DNA of 64,000 nt from Carya illinoinensis (lineage: Eukaryota; Streptophyta; Magnoliopsida; Fagales; Juglandaceae). The stretch covers positions 13,026,501 through 13,090,500 of the forward strand of contig NC_056753.1 of the NCBI RefSeq assembly GCF_018687715.1, read 5' to 3'. Positions 21,466-32,325 of the stretch are shown one piece after another. Each line of letters begins with the position of its first letter. Positions within the stretch are counted from its first letter, which is position 1. Position numbers and translations under genes: made by a program. A model generated the notes under the pieces. It did no database searches and was not told where the DNA came from. It saw only the letters and a list, made by a program, of their open reading frames with translations.

Positions 21466-22740
21466 ATGGATTCTGCACCCGTGTTGATGTGAACCCCAAT
21501 AGACTTGCTTTGAGACCCAACAACAATATTGGAAAAATAACCCCAAGAAAGCCAAACTCAGGTATATGGATGGAGAATCTAGACCCGATGAGAACTCGTT
21601 CAAAGAACCTAGATTATATCAAAATCTAGACCCATTGAAGAACCCGTCTCAAGATCCTAGATTACAAAGGAAGAACGCCACAAAGGTTTTGATTTACCTT
21701 TGATAAGTTCTGAAGTTCAAGAAGAACAAGAGGAGATAACTCAACTCTCAATCACAATTCCATATAGTCTGCCTCTCAAATGAGGTTACAAGTGGTTTAA
21801 ATAGACAATCCCCAAAATCCTAAGTAAACAATGCGTCGGGGTACTGTAGCGTGAACAGTGCCATACGCCGCGCTAAAGTTACTTCTGAAACCCTAGTAAG
21901 ACATAAAATTATAACTTTCCAAATAAACCCTTGGCCAAAAATACAAGGCCTTCCCAAAAATAACCCTAGTCCATTAGAAATAAGACATACGTGGGCCAAG
22001 CATCCTCAAGCCCACTTCTTCTAAACTAATAATAAAATACCGTTAAACAAATTGAAAGCCTTAACAACAATAGGCCCAATCTTTAAGTCATGTCTTCCAT
22101 AGCTTGTATCAAGTGGATCAAAACTGGTTCTTTTTCCTTTAAGCCCATCTTGAGTGTTGGGCTCTTCCTAGCTTCATTCCAAGTGGATTGCACCAATCCT
22201 TGCATTGCTTCCTTGATCTTCTTGGCTCTTGATCTTGTAATTGGCCCATCTGGAATTTGCAAGGGATCTTTAAGGATAGCTCTACCTTGGTTCCCATCAC
22301 GTGTGCATCAAGTTTACGGGAAAAAATTACTCTACTTGGGCTTTTCAATTTGAACTTTTCCTCAAAGGAAAAGATCTTTGGGGCCATATTGATGGCACGG
22401 ATTGCGCACTTAATCCTGATAAATCCAAGGATCCAGTTTCTTCTCCTTCATGACTTGTGCTTGATGCTCGGATTATGTCTTGGCTTCTTGGCTCGGTCGA
22501 GCCACATATTGTCACCAACTTGCGGCCCCATCGCACCGCACAATCCATGTGGACTTACTTAAAGAGGGTTTATCATCAAGATAATATTGCTCGTTGTTTT
22601 TAGTTAGAGCATGCGATTGCCACGTTTCAACATGACACTCTTTTCATCCAAGATTACTATTTGGGTTTTCTGACCCTGCAGGTTGACTGTACAAGCAACT
22701 CAATTTATTAGGTTCCATTGAAAACCTGCACAGCACAAAA
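21466..22740 (+). pseudogene. Copia D gag fragment, interrupted
   Basis: Starts MDSAPVLM at 21466, is interrupted at 21490 by a 0.9-kb insertion, and resumes at about 22389. After the insertion: DCALNPDKSKDPVSS, then ARIMSWLLGSVEPHIVTNL, MWTYLKRVYHQDN, RCF and LEHAIATFQHDT around a frame break. This is the UBN2-type copia gag. It carries stops and frame changes, and no pol follows: the sequence switches to a gypsy fragment at about 22740. Confidence 0.72.
21490..22388. mobile_element. 0.9-kb insertion in copia D gag (solo-LTR candidate)
   Basis: Flanked by TTGATG at 21484-21489 and 22389-22394, which restores a plausible gag junction when removed. Starts TGAACCCCAATAG and ends GGGGCCATA. No coding frame is credible. 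It lacks a clean terminal CA, so solo LTR is a guess; a non-autonomous DNA element is also possible. Confidence 0.5.
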
Positions 22741-22744
22741 GTTT

Positions 22745-23335
22745 GTTGTCCTCTTTTCACATGGAAGGGAGGGCATTGATTTGGTTCCAATACCTTGAGG
22801 GGACGGGAACCTTTGTTAATTCCCAGCCTTTGTTAAGGCTTTGTTGTTGTGAGTTGGACTAAATGCTTATGATGATCCAATGGAAACTTTAATAAAGTTA
22901 TATCAAACTGGTTCAGCGGAGTATAAAAGCCAGTTTGAGGTGCAATCTAACAGGCTCAAAGGCCTCTCAGAAAATTACAAATTGAGCTGTTTTTTAACTG
23001 GACTTAAGGCAGAGATACATCTTCCAGCAATCTGAGATATCATTGAATGTTATTACAGTTTCAGTGAGTTCGAGAACCATAAGGTTAATTGAAAGGTTGG
23101 GAAATCAATCTGTGGTAATTTTAGTAGATACACGAAGTAGTCATAATTTCCTTGATCCCTCCATTGTTAAGCAGTTACATTCTCTAGATGGTAGGTGTGT
23201 GGGTGCTAAACTGAATGTCCAAGGGGTGACCTCCTTCACAGACCTATTTGTATTGGTCTTGGCCGGATGTGATATCGTTTTGGGAATACAGTGGCTCAGC
23301 ACCCTAGGCATATTAATTGGAACCTAAAAGAGCTT
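22745..23335 (+). pseudogene. Gypsy gag and protease fragment
   Basis: Gag part: DDPMETLIKLYQTGSAEYKS then FEVQSNRLKGLSENYKLSCF and LTGLKAEIHLP. Then stops, then an aspartic protease-like stretch (23043-23327): VVILVDTRSSHNFLDPSIVK and GCDIVLGIQWL. The catalytic DTG/DSG reads DTR, so the Gly is changed to Arg. It is a chromovirus-type fragment on the gene strand inside the big intron. Confidence 0.78.
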
Positions 23336-24076
23336 ACTATAGCTGTAGAGGCCTAGACCCTTTACAAAGATTTTTAATATGTGATTTTTCTAATTAGCAC
23401 AATACTTTGAACAATGTTTTATAAGCACTACCTGTGACTTGTTTTTATTTTAATAAAGTTTGGTCTTTCTATGTCTCATGGGATCTTTTATATCTAGCTC
23501 ATTTAAAATTATTTTAGATGAACGGGGGTGTTAAATCTCTATTGAATTTACTTCAATCAACAATCAAGGAAGGTTGAATTCAAACAACTCCACAATCATA
23601 TTATAAATAGAATAAAAAGAAAGAACACAATTAACCAATTAATAAAATTTTGCGGCACATCGCATGACTGCACTATTAGTTCCTGCAGAAGTAGGAATAA
23701 TGGCATCATAGCAAACTGGTCTTTAAAAGTTACCTGCACATGATCTTATCACTATACTGGATTTCGTCTGTAGCGGCCTAGGAAAAAATGCTACAAGGAT
23801 GAATTAATCTATATTTTATTTATTTATCCAAAAATATCTGCTGCAGAACAGAGTTCTTGAAGAGGATATTGTTTCCCTTCTTCTTTGCAGTTATTTTTAA
23901 TTGACCAGTGAGGTTCATTTATGGATTGGGGAATTTATATATGTTGAACTGCCTCTTTTCTGCTTACTTTGACTTGTTTTATTTTATAGTAGCAGTCTAA
24001 TAACATATTTTTGTATTCAACTTTCTCCGTGAAAATTGCTGGTTAACAATATGTTGTTTTTTAATTTTCGTGTCAG
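23336..24076 (+). other. Remainder of the 16-kb intron
   Basis: A/T-rich sequence with no recognised repeat or exon, ending in the acceptor TTTTCGTGTCAG before 24077. It is probably the original intron sequence. Confidence 0.5.
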
Positions 24077-25825
24077 ATCAGCAATACTTCTTGATGCTGT
24101 TGCTATCAGTGCTCTTATAATTTATGTGACTCGTGTGGCTCTAGGATACAAGCAGACATGGGATAGGTACCAAGTGAGTCAATTCAACTAAGTTTATGCA
24201 GTCTTGGACCCTGATGTAAATATATACTTTTATTACTAAGCATTTTAAGCTACACAGACGATGTTCTAAAAACCTCCCTTTTGTTACAGTTACTGGTGAA
24301 CAAGACACTTTACGAGAAAACCTTGGCCAGTGGCTTTGGCTCAGTGCATTTTCTTTTGGATGCTTCTGAACAGCAGCAAGTGAGAATTCTTTTGGTTATT
24401 ATAATCACTGTTATTAATACTTACTATTGATGTGACATAAGGACTGTAAAGCTTATTTTTTAATCCATAATACCATTGTTTTTAACTAATGGAATGCAGG
24501 ACACCTATCCTCCTGGTAGATAACATTTTTTTTTTTTTTTTTTGTTTTAAATCAGCCAAAGTTTTTAGGATTGATTGTCTTTTCTCTTGGTTTGCAATGA
24601 CAGTATTACTCTTTATTAAACCAAGATATGTCATTCCCAGAGCCTTACTAAGCCACTTGTTATACTTTTCTAAACCCTTCATTTGGTTATTGAGCTTCAA
24701 CTTCTCTTTAGCCAGGGCACTTAATTAGGTATGATGCCATGTTAGCATAATGATAATTAGGACCGCATAAGTTATTAATCCTGTTGAGTCATTTGAAAGA
24801 TGCTTGTTTTCTCCAATATTGTAATGCAAGTGGATGAAAACTTGAACAGAAACTAATTGAATATATTACATGTTGACAATATCAACTGGCTTTATTTGTT
24901 CTATGTTAGAAGTTGAGCAATGTGACTTTAAATTTAACCCAACTCTTCTTAACTCATCTCATCTAATCATTACAATTTTCCCAAATTCCCACACAAAATA
25001 AAATATACAATTCAACTTTTTCAAATCCCAAATAAAAATAATATTAAAAAAATATATTCTAATAATCTTTTATTCAACTTTTATCTCAACTTATCTCATC
25101 TCATCTCATCTCATCTGCGAAAATAAATGAGGCAACAATTTTAAATAATCTTTAAAGAAGCTTGGGTGCTTGACACAAAGTTGCTGGATGCTAGCAAACT
25201 GCTTGGCTTGATGGGAATAATATAAAAAGTTTCTGATGAAGACAGGATGGGTGCAGGCAAAGTTTAGCTTCTTTTTTCTTGAGTGCTTTTTCTGATGATT
25301 ATGCCAACATATAACATTCTCTGTATACCCTCATTTATATGCAGTACAAGGAAGCCATTTTGGCCTATGCAATCCTTCTCAGAGCAGAGAAAGGCCAGGT
25401 TTGCTTTTCCCATCTCATTTTGATGTTTCTACACTTTTGACGCTTTACAAAGAAGCTAGTGTGCTTTCTACAGAAGCTTTTCCCATCTCGTCAAGAAATT
25501 TGCTTCGTGCAGGTCCCTTGTTGCCGAAGCATTGGAGACAAATGTGAAAGATTCATGTATGATGCTTTTAAAGTAAAGGTATCAAGATGAGTGTAATATC
25601 TAGTATTGGCCGTTTCATTACTTTCTTTAAGAAGAGAGACTCCTTGCGCTGTTGATAAGTAGGTTTTTGCAGGTCGAAATGCCAATTGACGAGGCTATTG
25701 ATACCTTGATGAGGCTTGGCCTTGTAACTGAAACTTCTATCGATGGAAGTAACAGACTGCAGGCTGTTCCCTGTCCTAAGGCATACGAGGGCCTTAAAGA
25801 ACGATGGAATGGTTTGCTCAGATAG
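24077..25825 (+). CDS. DUF3754 (TMEM143-like) gene, last five exons
   Basis: Exons 24077-24173, 24290-24379, 25345-25398, 25513-25578 and 25673-25825 all have AG|..|GT borders, and their phases join into one frame. Peptide pieces: SAILLDAVAISALIIYVTRV (a membrane segment), ALGYKQTWDRYQ, LLVNKTLYEKTLASGFGSVH, FLLDASEQQQ, YKEAILAYAILLRAEKGQ, CERFMYDAFKVK, VEMPIDEAIDTLMRLGLVTE, ending ERWNGLLR and TAG at 25823. This matches the C-terminal region of plant DUF3754 proteins as I remember them (At3g19340-like). Function is not established. The coding frame is undamaged, so the gene is probably still expressed if the long intron is removed. Confidence 0.8.
24520..24542. repeat. Poly(T) tract in intron
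   Basis: Run of T with one G inside the DUF3754 intron at 24380-25344. No retroelement body was recognised beside it. Confidence 0.6.
24935..25135. repeat. MITE-like repeat (CATCTCATCTCATC family) in DUF3754 intron
   Basis: A/T-rich body bounded by AACTCATCTCATCTAATC and CATCTCATCTCATCTGCGAA, ending near AATGAGGC. It resembles an abundant short element I remember from Juglandaceae. Ends are worn, so borders are approximate. Confidence 0.55.
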
Positions 25826-26045
25826 TTCGATTGTTAATATCTAGGGTCAATTTTCACACTAGCTTCTACGTATGAAATTTTTGTAAAATATATTAGAAAT
25901 GATGGTCTGCTTCTTCTTTTTCTTTTTTTATTATTTCATTAAAGGTATTTGAATTTTGAAGTTTGTTTTATAGGAGAACCAGAAGTAAATTTCTCAGTGG
26001 GTATCCTATGAGGCACGGGTACTACATACCATATGATATTGTGGT
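25826..26045 (+). other. 3' UTR and flank of DUF3754 gene
   Basis: Follows the stop at 25823-25825. T-rich; no clear AATAAA signal. The transcript end cannot be placed. Confidence 0.4.
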
Positions 26046-26405
26046 ACTATTGAAAGCTCCGGAGTCAAAAATTTCGACCTCCGTTAGTTTGCCACTTTGC
26101 TCTCAATAGGTTTGCGACTTTGGAAAAGCATTCAGCTCAGATTGGGGCGCACACACCATGAAACCATGATGGTAACCAGCAGAAGCCCCCAAGTGAAAAA
26201 ATCCATTCTCATAGGTTTTCAACTTTGCTCTCAAAAGGTTTGAAACATTGAAAATTTGTGACCAACTCAACTCAAGGGATGGGGAGAACATACCACGAGA
26301 TTATGGACTGGTGAAACCTTCGGACTCAAAAAGTGCAACCTTGCGTGCTAGCAACTTTGCTCTGACTAGGTTCGAATCTTTGGAAAAGCAAAGTTCCACA
26401 ATTGT
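26046..26405. repeat. Three diverged tandem units of about 120-140 bp
   Basis: Each unit contains a form of GGACTCAAAAA..GCCACTTTGCTCTCAATAGGTTTGCGACTTTGGAAAAGC, split here to stay short: ACTTTGCTCTCAATAGGTTT at 26093-26112, ACTTTGCTCTCAAAAGGTTT at 26221-26240, and ACTTTGCTCTGACTAGGTT at 26353-26371. Between them are diverged GGGG..CATACCACGAGA-type segments. No coding. Confidence 0.65.
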
Positions 26406-26439
26406 GACGACTATACTGTAACACCTAGACCCCCCTAGA

Positions 26440-26830
26440 GTAACAGTAAAATGTGGATTTCAAAAAGAATAATGTTAGTCTGCCCTTCTATTTTGTTCAC
26501 TTATTTTGACTGCTCATGTATTTAATTTTTTTTCTTTTATTTATTGATTAAAGAAGTGATTATTAACGTATTAGTATTTTTTTATATTTTTTAAAAATAT
26601 AATTAAAAAATTGAGGTAAAAATTGTACTTTACTTCAATTGAGGTAAAATTAGTACTTTACTTCAATTAGAAGCAGCACTCTAGCAACATTTTCAAAAAA
26701 TTGAGGTAAAAATAATTTTTACTTCTTAAGCACCAGGTATAAAATATTCATTTTCATAAAATAACACATACTTTATAAAATTGAAAGAGAGTATGTGGAT
26801 TATTTCTCAACTCTTTTTCTTTTAAAAGAA
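26440..26830. repeat. A/T-rich MITE-like repeat
   Basis: Shares ATTTTGACTNNTNATGTATTTAATTTTTTTT with 61310-61345 upstream of EXO84B, so it is a dispersed short repeat. It contains a duplicated AATTGAGGTAAAA phrase. Borders approximate. Confidence 0.45.
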
Positions 26831-26831
26831 T

Positions 26832-27015
26832 AAAATAAAGCGAGATGATATTTGCAGTCGTGGTTGTGCAAGTGCTATGTAGTCTTTTTGAAAAAAGTGA
26901 ATTAATACGAGACCCATATGAAAAAAAAATTAATTTTTTTATTCGTGGACTCTACTTTTTTTCGAAGCGATTGCGCGGCGTTTGTAAACTCCACGACTGT
27001 ATGTAGCATTACTCT
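26832..27015. repeat. Inverted-repeat MITE-like element
   Basis: Left arm GCAGTCGTGGTTGTGCAAGTGC (26855-26876) pairs imperfectly with the right arm near 26965-27005 (on the other strand ACAGTCGTGGAGTTTACAAACGCCGCGCAATCGC), around an A/T-rich centre. No coding. Confidence 0.5.
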
Positions 27016-28728
27016 AAAATAAAACCTCTTTACATGATCTGGGCTTCTGCGTCTTCACTTTGAACCAAGTCATGTCTTGTTGCCTCAAACCTCACTTTAA
27101 GCTTCACCTAGCACAGTCACGCATTTAAAACAAAAACGAGTGGAATACTCTGAAAGAACTACTACATATTATAAACTTATGAGAACATATTACGGAGTTC
27201 TTCAATTACCTCAGCCAAGGGTTGGCAATTATCTTCAACCAAGGGTCGGAATTCATTACTATCTTTTGATCATTTTACAGCTTCTACCATTTTGGGAGGA
27301 ATGACAGTTTGAACTACTATAGTGAGATTCTTTGAAATTTGAATAAGTTAACAACTAATATACATAGAGATAATATGAACATGATAGATAATAAGCATGC
27401 AATGCTTGTATGTGATACAAAATAATAATAATAATAATAATAAATGTATTTGTCTCTCATCTACATTTTTCACAATTGATGAGTGTATAAAAGTGCACTC
27501 TAAATATCTTATTATTGGACTAAAATGTAAAATTGTAAATAGAAATCATATAAATTAATGTGTATTCTTGAATTGAGTTTCTATTTACTTTGGGATACTT
27601 CTAAGTAAATTTTTATATTTAATTTCAGAGTCTATAAAAAAGAAAGTCAAAGTTCAGTCAAATTCAAATGAGGACTTTTAAGTGTGCAACATGTTGGAAC
27701 AACCTAAGAACTTTCAAAGAGTGTAGGGCTCTTCAAATAAGGATAATAATGGGGTTTGAGAGCAATTTGGATTAAGCAAAAAAAAAATCACAAAAGAAAA
27801 TTGTAAGAAGTCCAAGTTCATAATTCGCTAAGAGATAATTTGGATATATTTTAATATTTTGATCGTAACTTTTTACTCACATATTGGATTGATGCGATTT
27901 TTGATACGTTGGAAAGCTATCTTAAAGGACTATAATTTTGTTTCCAATAAGTATTTCTAAATTCTGACTCATGAAGCACATACAGGGTTGCCAAATTAAA
28001 ATCAAGAAAACATTAGGATTTTTTTTTTCTATCCTATATAAGCATAGTATTGGCATGAAATTGGGGAGGAGAGGCACAAGAGGTGGATCTGAAGAGAAAA
28101 AAAATACTATTTTTCATTTGTACTTTTTGAGTTCTCCCATGGAGAACTAAATATTGGATAAAGCCAAGGGCGGAAATTGATTAGTGAAAATACTTGTACT
28201 TTACTTCAATTCATAAATTAAGATTTATTGGTTAAGATTCTAGGATTCAATTCTCTATTTGTTTTGGATATTATAAGTTTAAGACAATTATATTAAATCT
28301 TTATATGGTTTAATTTGGTTGAGTTACAGGATTAAGAATATATAGCTGTGACTTAAAAATGTTTTTCATGCCTTTGATGTTATCTTTTACTGCACTATTG
28401 TTTGTGAACATAGGGTTGTCTTTAGATTTGATTTTTCTTTATATACATGAAAATAGTGGTTTGTTAAGAGAGAATAGATTCTATAATTAAATTTGAGAAA
28501 ATATATGCATATAATGTTATATCTTTTGATTAGGAATTTGGTGGTACAATTCTTAATTGTGCATATAGTTTGGATTGAAAAAGTCAAAGTATTGGATCCA
28601 ATTGATGGAAGCTTGAAGCTTTACTTGCTTTTTTATCTGTGCCCTAATCTCATTTTAATTACGTGCTTTAGGTAAAATTTTCATATTCTCGTCATATTGT
28701 CATTTAATCTTTTCTCTTAAGTTTGCAT
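27016..28728. other. Intergenic, A/T-rich, no gene recognised
   Basis: Contains an (AAT)n microsatellite at about 27420-27443. At about 27470-28330 the sequence resembles an old LTR (TATATAAGC at 28037-28045; GTATAAAAGTGCACTC near 27485), but I could not find a partner. No credible protein-coding frame. Confidence 0.4.
27420..27443. repeat. (AAT)n microsatellite
   Basis: Eight AAT units. Confidence 0.9.
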
Positions 28729-30182
28729 TGTGACATCCCCTTTTTACGTGTATTTTCACTGAATGAGTATTTTAATTTAATTAAAATATTAGTTCTTTTA
28801 TTTTAAATTATTGTATTTTAATTGGATTTATTTAGTTGTAATATTTGTTTTGTGGAGCTTTCTTAATATTAATTATCGTTTTGATTTTAAATTGCTGTAT
28901 AATTTATTTTAGTTTTTTTTTAATTTAAAATTATGTTGTTGTTTTTATTAGTTATTTATTATATTTTAGCTTGATGTGGTGTTTAAATTATTTTAATCGT
29001 TTTATAGCTTTTAAAATTATTTTCGTTGGATCAGTTTCTTGACTCAAGATGTGAGAACTGGATCTCACTTTCTTTTTTTCCTTTTTCTTTTCTCCTCTTT
29101 TTCTTTTCTCCTTATTCTTTTTTTTTTCTTCTTCTTTCTTTTTTCTTCTTTTTCCTCCCCTGCTTACCCCCCCAGCCCGTGCGACCCAGCCCCCCCCCTC
29201 TCCCTCCGTCCGGTTTCCTTTAGCCCGCCTAACCGGCGCCACCTCCAATCGCCATGACCCACCTCCACCTCCGGCATGTCCCTCCTACACCTGTGAGCTC
29301 TACTGCACCGGTGGTGTGCTACACCGGCCACCCAATCTCTCTCTTTTCTCCTCCAAACAAATGGGTCTTCAAGCCTTTTTCTCCTCTTTGAGCCACCATA
29401 CACGGCCAAATCAGCCACCAAGCACCACCAATGGATTCACCACATCAAGGGCTTCCTCCCCATGTCTTTCTTTTCCCCTAACTCTCTCTTTTTCTCTGAT
29501 GGGTCTCCATAGCTAGAGTTTCGGTTGCACCACCGTACGCCGCCGTACACGGCCACCCATGGTGTTTCACCACCACCATCTTGTTTCTCTCATTACCATG
29601 ACCTTCCCCAAGAAATTTCATGGCCAACGGAGTTGTGTATAGCTCTCACTCTCCCTCGGCCTCTTTTCCTCAAAGTTGGCCGATCTCCACCGTGCGCCGC
29701 CACCCACGGCCAACTCTCATTTCCATTAGCTTCATAAACATCTCTAGACCATTCCCTATCAATTTCAAGTCTTGGTTTGTCCCCATTCGAAAGTGGGTAT
29801 TTTACAACCCATGGCCACAGTGTATTTTACACTGTTACGTTGTTTTTTCTCCGTCGTTTGCAACGTCGTGATCTTTCAAAAATTATCTGTTGAACCCAAG
29901 GTTTCAAGTTTTTGTGTAATTATATATCTACACATGAATTTTGATGATAACAAATGAATTAAAGAATAAAGAAGTCTCAAGCTCAAGTTGTCTACACAAT
30001 GGAGTCAAGCACATCAAGGAAACAAGCATGAGCAAGAAGGGAACAAGTTCACATTAAAGTTATAGAGTAATGTTGTAAATCTCTTCAAAATTCGAAATTA
30101 GGATTAATGCTCAAAATTAATATTTTATCATAAAGCATTAAAATACATTTTCCACATGTGCATGAATATTTTGAAAATTATA

Positions 30183-30605
30183 TTTGAAAATTTTGAAAGA
30201 TGATTGATTGTCATCTTTCACATGTGCATACCTTGATTAAAGGGTTGAACTTTGAAAATATTAAAGATGATTGATTGTCATCTTTCACATGTGTATGTTT
30301 TATTTGAATATTTTCAAAAGTGATTGATACTTTTTTAGACTTATACAAAAGGTAGATGATTTTGTTTGAAAATTTTGAAAAATAAAGTGTGCTCCTTTTG
30401 TCATATGCAAAAAGTAAAAGATTAGGTTTGAATTTTTGAAAAAGGAAAGTGTGCTCCTTTTGTCATATGCCAAAAGTAAAAGATTAGGTTTGAAGTTTTT
30501 GAAAAATGAATGATGTTGTCTTTGACAATTGAAAATGAAGAACCTTTTATTTGAATTTTTTGAAAAAGTGAATGATGTTGTCTTTGACATGTGAATCTTT
30601 TTAAA
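30183..30605 (+). repeat. Seven tandem units of about 60 bp in LTR U3
   Basis: Units begin TTTGAA(A)ATTTTGAAA at 30183, 30251, 30303, 30365, 30427, 30489 and 30550. Neighbouring units pair by content: two with TGATTGATTGTCATCTTTCA, two with GTGTGCTCCTTTTGTCATAT, two with GATGTTGTCTTTGACA. The array ends about 25 bp upstream of the TATA box and is repeated in the 3' LTR (35853-36275). Its position suggests transcription control (inference). Confidence 0.85.
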
Positions 30606-30629
30606 TTTGAATATGAAGTCTCATTTGCC

Positions 30630-30637
30630 TATAAATA
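30630..30637 (+). promoter_or_regulatory. TATA box of SIRE-like LTR
   Basis: TATAAATA in GCCTATAAATAGATC, with CTTCACATTTACAACACC about 25-35 bp downstream as the likely start region. Also present at 36299-36306 in the 3' LTR. Confidence 0.75.
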
Positions 30638-31222
30638 GATCATTTGAGAGCTTCACATTTACAACACCAAGAGCATACAACATTCATTCAAAAGCTTTCA
30701 TTCTCTCTTCTCTAAGCATTGAGCCTTAATCCTTATTCATTTTGAGAGATATAGTTTGTGCTGTATTGTTCTTATTTCACTCATTGAGGAGTGTTTTCTG
30801 ATAACCTACCCACTATCAACTCTTGTATCAGTAAAATGGTGTGTATAATCCTTGAGCGTGTAGAAAGTGTTCTACACAGGGAATAGTTGAATCACCACGT
30901 GTAAGGTGATTGCAAGTGTAGAGGGTATTCTACACAGATCCTTTGTAGCGGTGTTGTTCAAAGGTGTAATAGGTTTCTATCTTCACCTGAAGGAGATTGA
31001 ATAGTGAATTCGGGAATCCTCAAGGGGTAGTTTGAGGCGAGGACGTAGGCAGTGGGGCCGAACCTCGTTAACATACTGAGTTTGCTTCTCTCTTACCCTT
31101 ACTCTTTATATTTATTGCTATTTCATATTTTGTTTATATTTTATATATTTGATTTATAATTGTTATTTTTTTAATACAACTCAATTCACCCCCCCTCTTG
31201 TGTTAGTCATCTGGGCAACAAT

Positions 31223-31234
31223 TGGTATCAGAGC
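31223..31234 (+). promoter_or_regulatory. Primer-binding site, tRNA-iMet (SIRE-like)
   Basis: TGGTATCAGAGC two bases after the LTR end. Confidence 0.92.
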
Positions 31235-31279
31235 TAAGAGATCTATTATAAGATTAACTATCTTTTGAGTTAAGATCTT

Positions 31280-32325
31280 ATGGCTAACATTTCAGCTTCA
31301 TTTGGTGAAGGTCAATCTAGCAGTCGGCCTCTACTCTTTTGTGGAGATAATTACTCATTCTGGAAAGTTAGAATGAGAATATTCCTTCAGGCTCAAGGTC
31401 GAGAAATCTAGAAATGCATTGTAAATGGACCTTATATTCCAACAAAAGTGGTTGATGGAGTAAAGGTCAAAAAGGAAGAAGAAGAGTTTGATTGTGAAGA
31501 CGATAGACTTTATACTTTGAATTTAACTGCTATGAATTTGTTATTTAATGTTCGCAATGGAAATGAGTTTAATAGAATAATAACTTGTGCTACGGCAAAA
31601 GAAATTTGGGATAACTTGGAAGTTACTTATGAAGGAACTTCGCAAGTCAAAGAATCAAAAATTTATATTCTTACTCATGAATATGAAATGTTCAAGATGA
31701 ATGATGATGAATCTATTTCTAGTATGCACACTCGTTTTACTAACATCATAAACAGCTTGACAGCTCTTGGCAAAGTTTATTCCAAGGTGGAGATAGTAAA
31801 AAAAATTCTCAACTCTCTACCAAACGTTGGGAATCAAAAGTGACAGCGATTCTTGAAGCTAGAGACCTCAAGAAGCTCGAAGTGAATGAACTCATCGGGT
31901 CACTTATCACCCATGAGTACACATTGAAAAGAGGAGAAGAAGAAGGAAAGCCAAAGAAGAGCTTGGCACTTAAAGCTGTTCCTCATGAAAGTGAAAGCGA
32001 TGACGATGAAGAAAATGAAGACAAAGATGAAGAAGTTGCGATGATAACAAGAAGAATTCAGAGGTTCTTAAAGAAAAATAAAACTCCTCCGAGGAAATCC
32101 TTCAAAAAGTTTTCCAAGAAAGATTCAGGTAAAAATGACACTTTAATTTGTTATAAATGCAATAAGCCTGGTCATATCAAGCCAGATTGTCCTCTGCTAA
32201 ACAAAGATCGAAACAAGGGCAAGAAAACAATGAAAGCTACATGGGATGATGATTCAAGTAGCTCAGATAGTGAAGCAAGTAATGGAGAATCAGCAAATCT
32301 TTGTCTTATGGCTAAAGATGACTGA
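31280..32325 (+). pseudogene. SIRE-like gag (UBN2/DUF4219 type) with CCHC knuckle
   Basis: ATG at 31280 (MANISASFGEGQSSS, PLLFCGDNYSFWKVRMRIFL). TAG at 31409-31411 follows GREI, where TGG (Trp) is expected. UBN2 region ATAKEIWDNLEVTYEGTSQV to 31825. Then a one-base loss near 31826: ..LPNVGNQK ends at TGA 31841-31843, while the other frame gives RWESKVTAILEARDLKKLE. It continues into an acidic stretch and CYKCNKPGHIKPDC. Two lesions make it inactive. Confidence 0.9.

Larger units (their letters stand above)
29888..31220 (+). repeat. 5' LTR of SIRE-like copia
   Basis: 1,333 bp, TG..CA ends. U3 has a seven-unit repeat array upstream of a TATA box. It ends in CTCTTGTGTTAGTCATCTGG then GCAACA, before the primer site. 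Confidence 0.93.

Noticed and set aside
8400..23335. The gypsy fragments 8400-10010 and 22745-23335 as two halves of one element
   Set aside because: The 3' half (integrase) lies before the 5' half (gag-protease) on the same strand, so a simple single insertion cannot explain both.
24935..25135. Possible exon or regulatory block in the DUF3754 intron
   Set aside because: It matches a dispersed MITE-like repeat with CATCTCATC ends and contains no open frame.
28988..29421. K/R/E-rich minus-strand ORFs in the gypsy LTR
   Set aside because: They arise from the pyrimidine tract of the LTR (poly K/E on the opposite strand) and change frame among LTR copies.
30183..30605. CRISPR-like regular repeat
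   Set aside because: Units are contiguous, diverged and located in an LTR; no spacers or cas genes; plant nuclear DNA.
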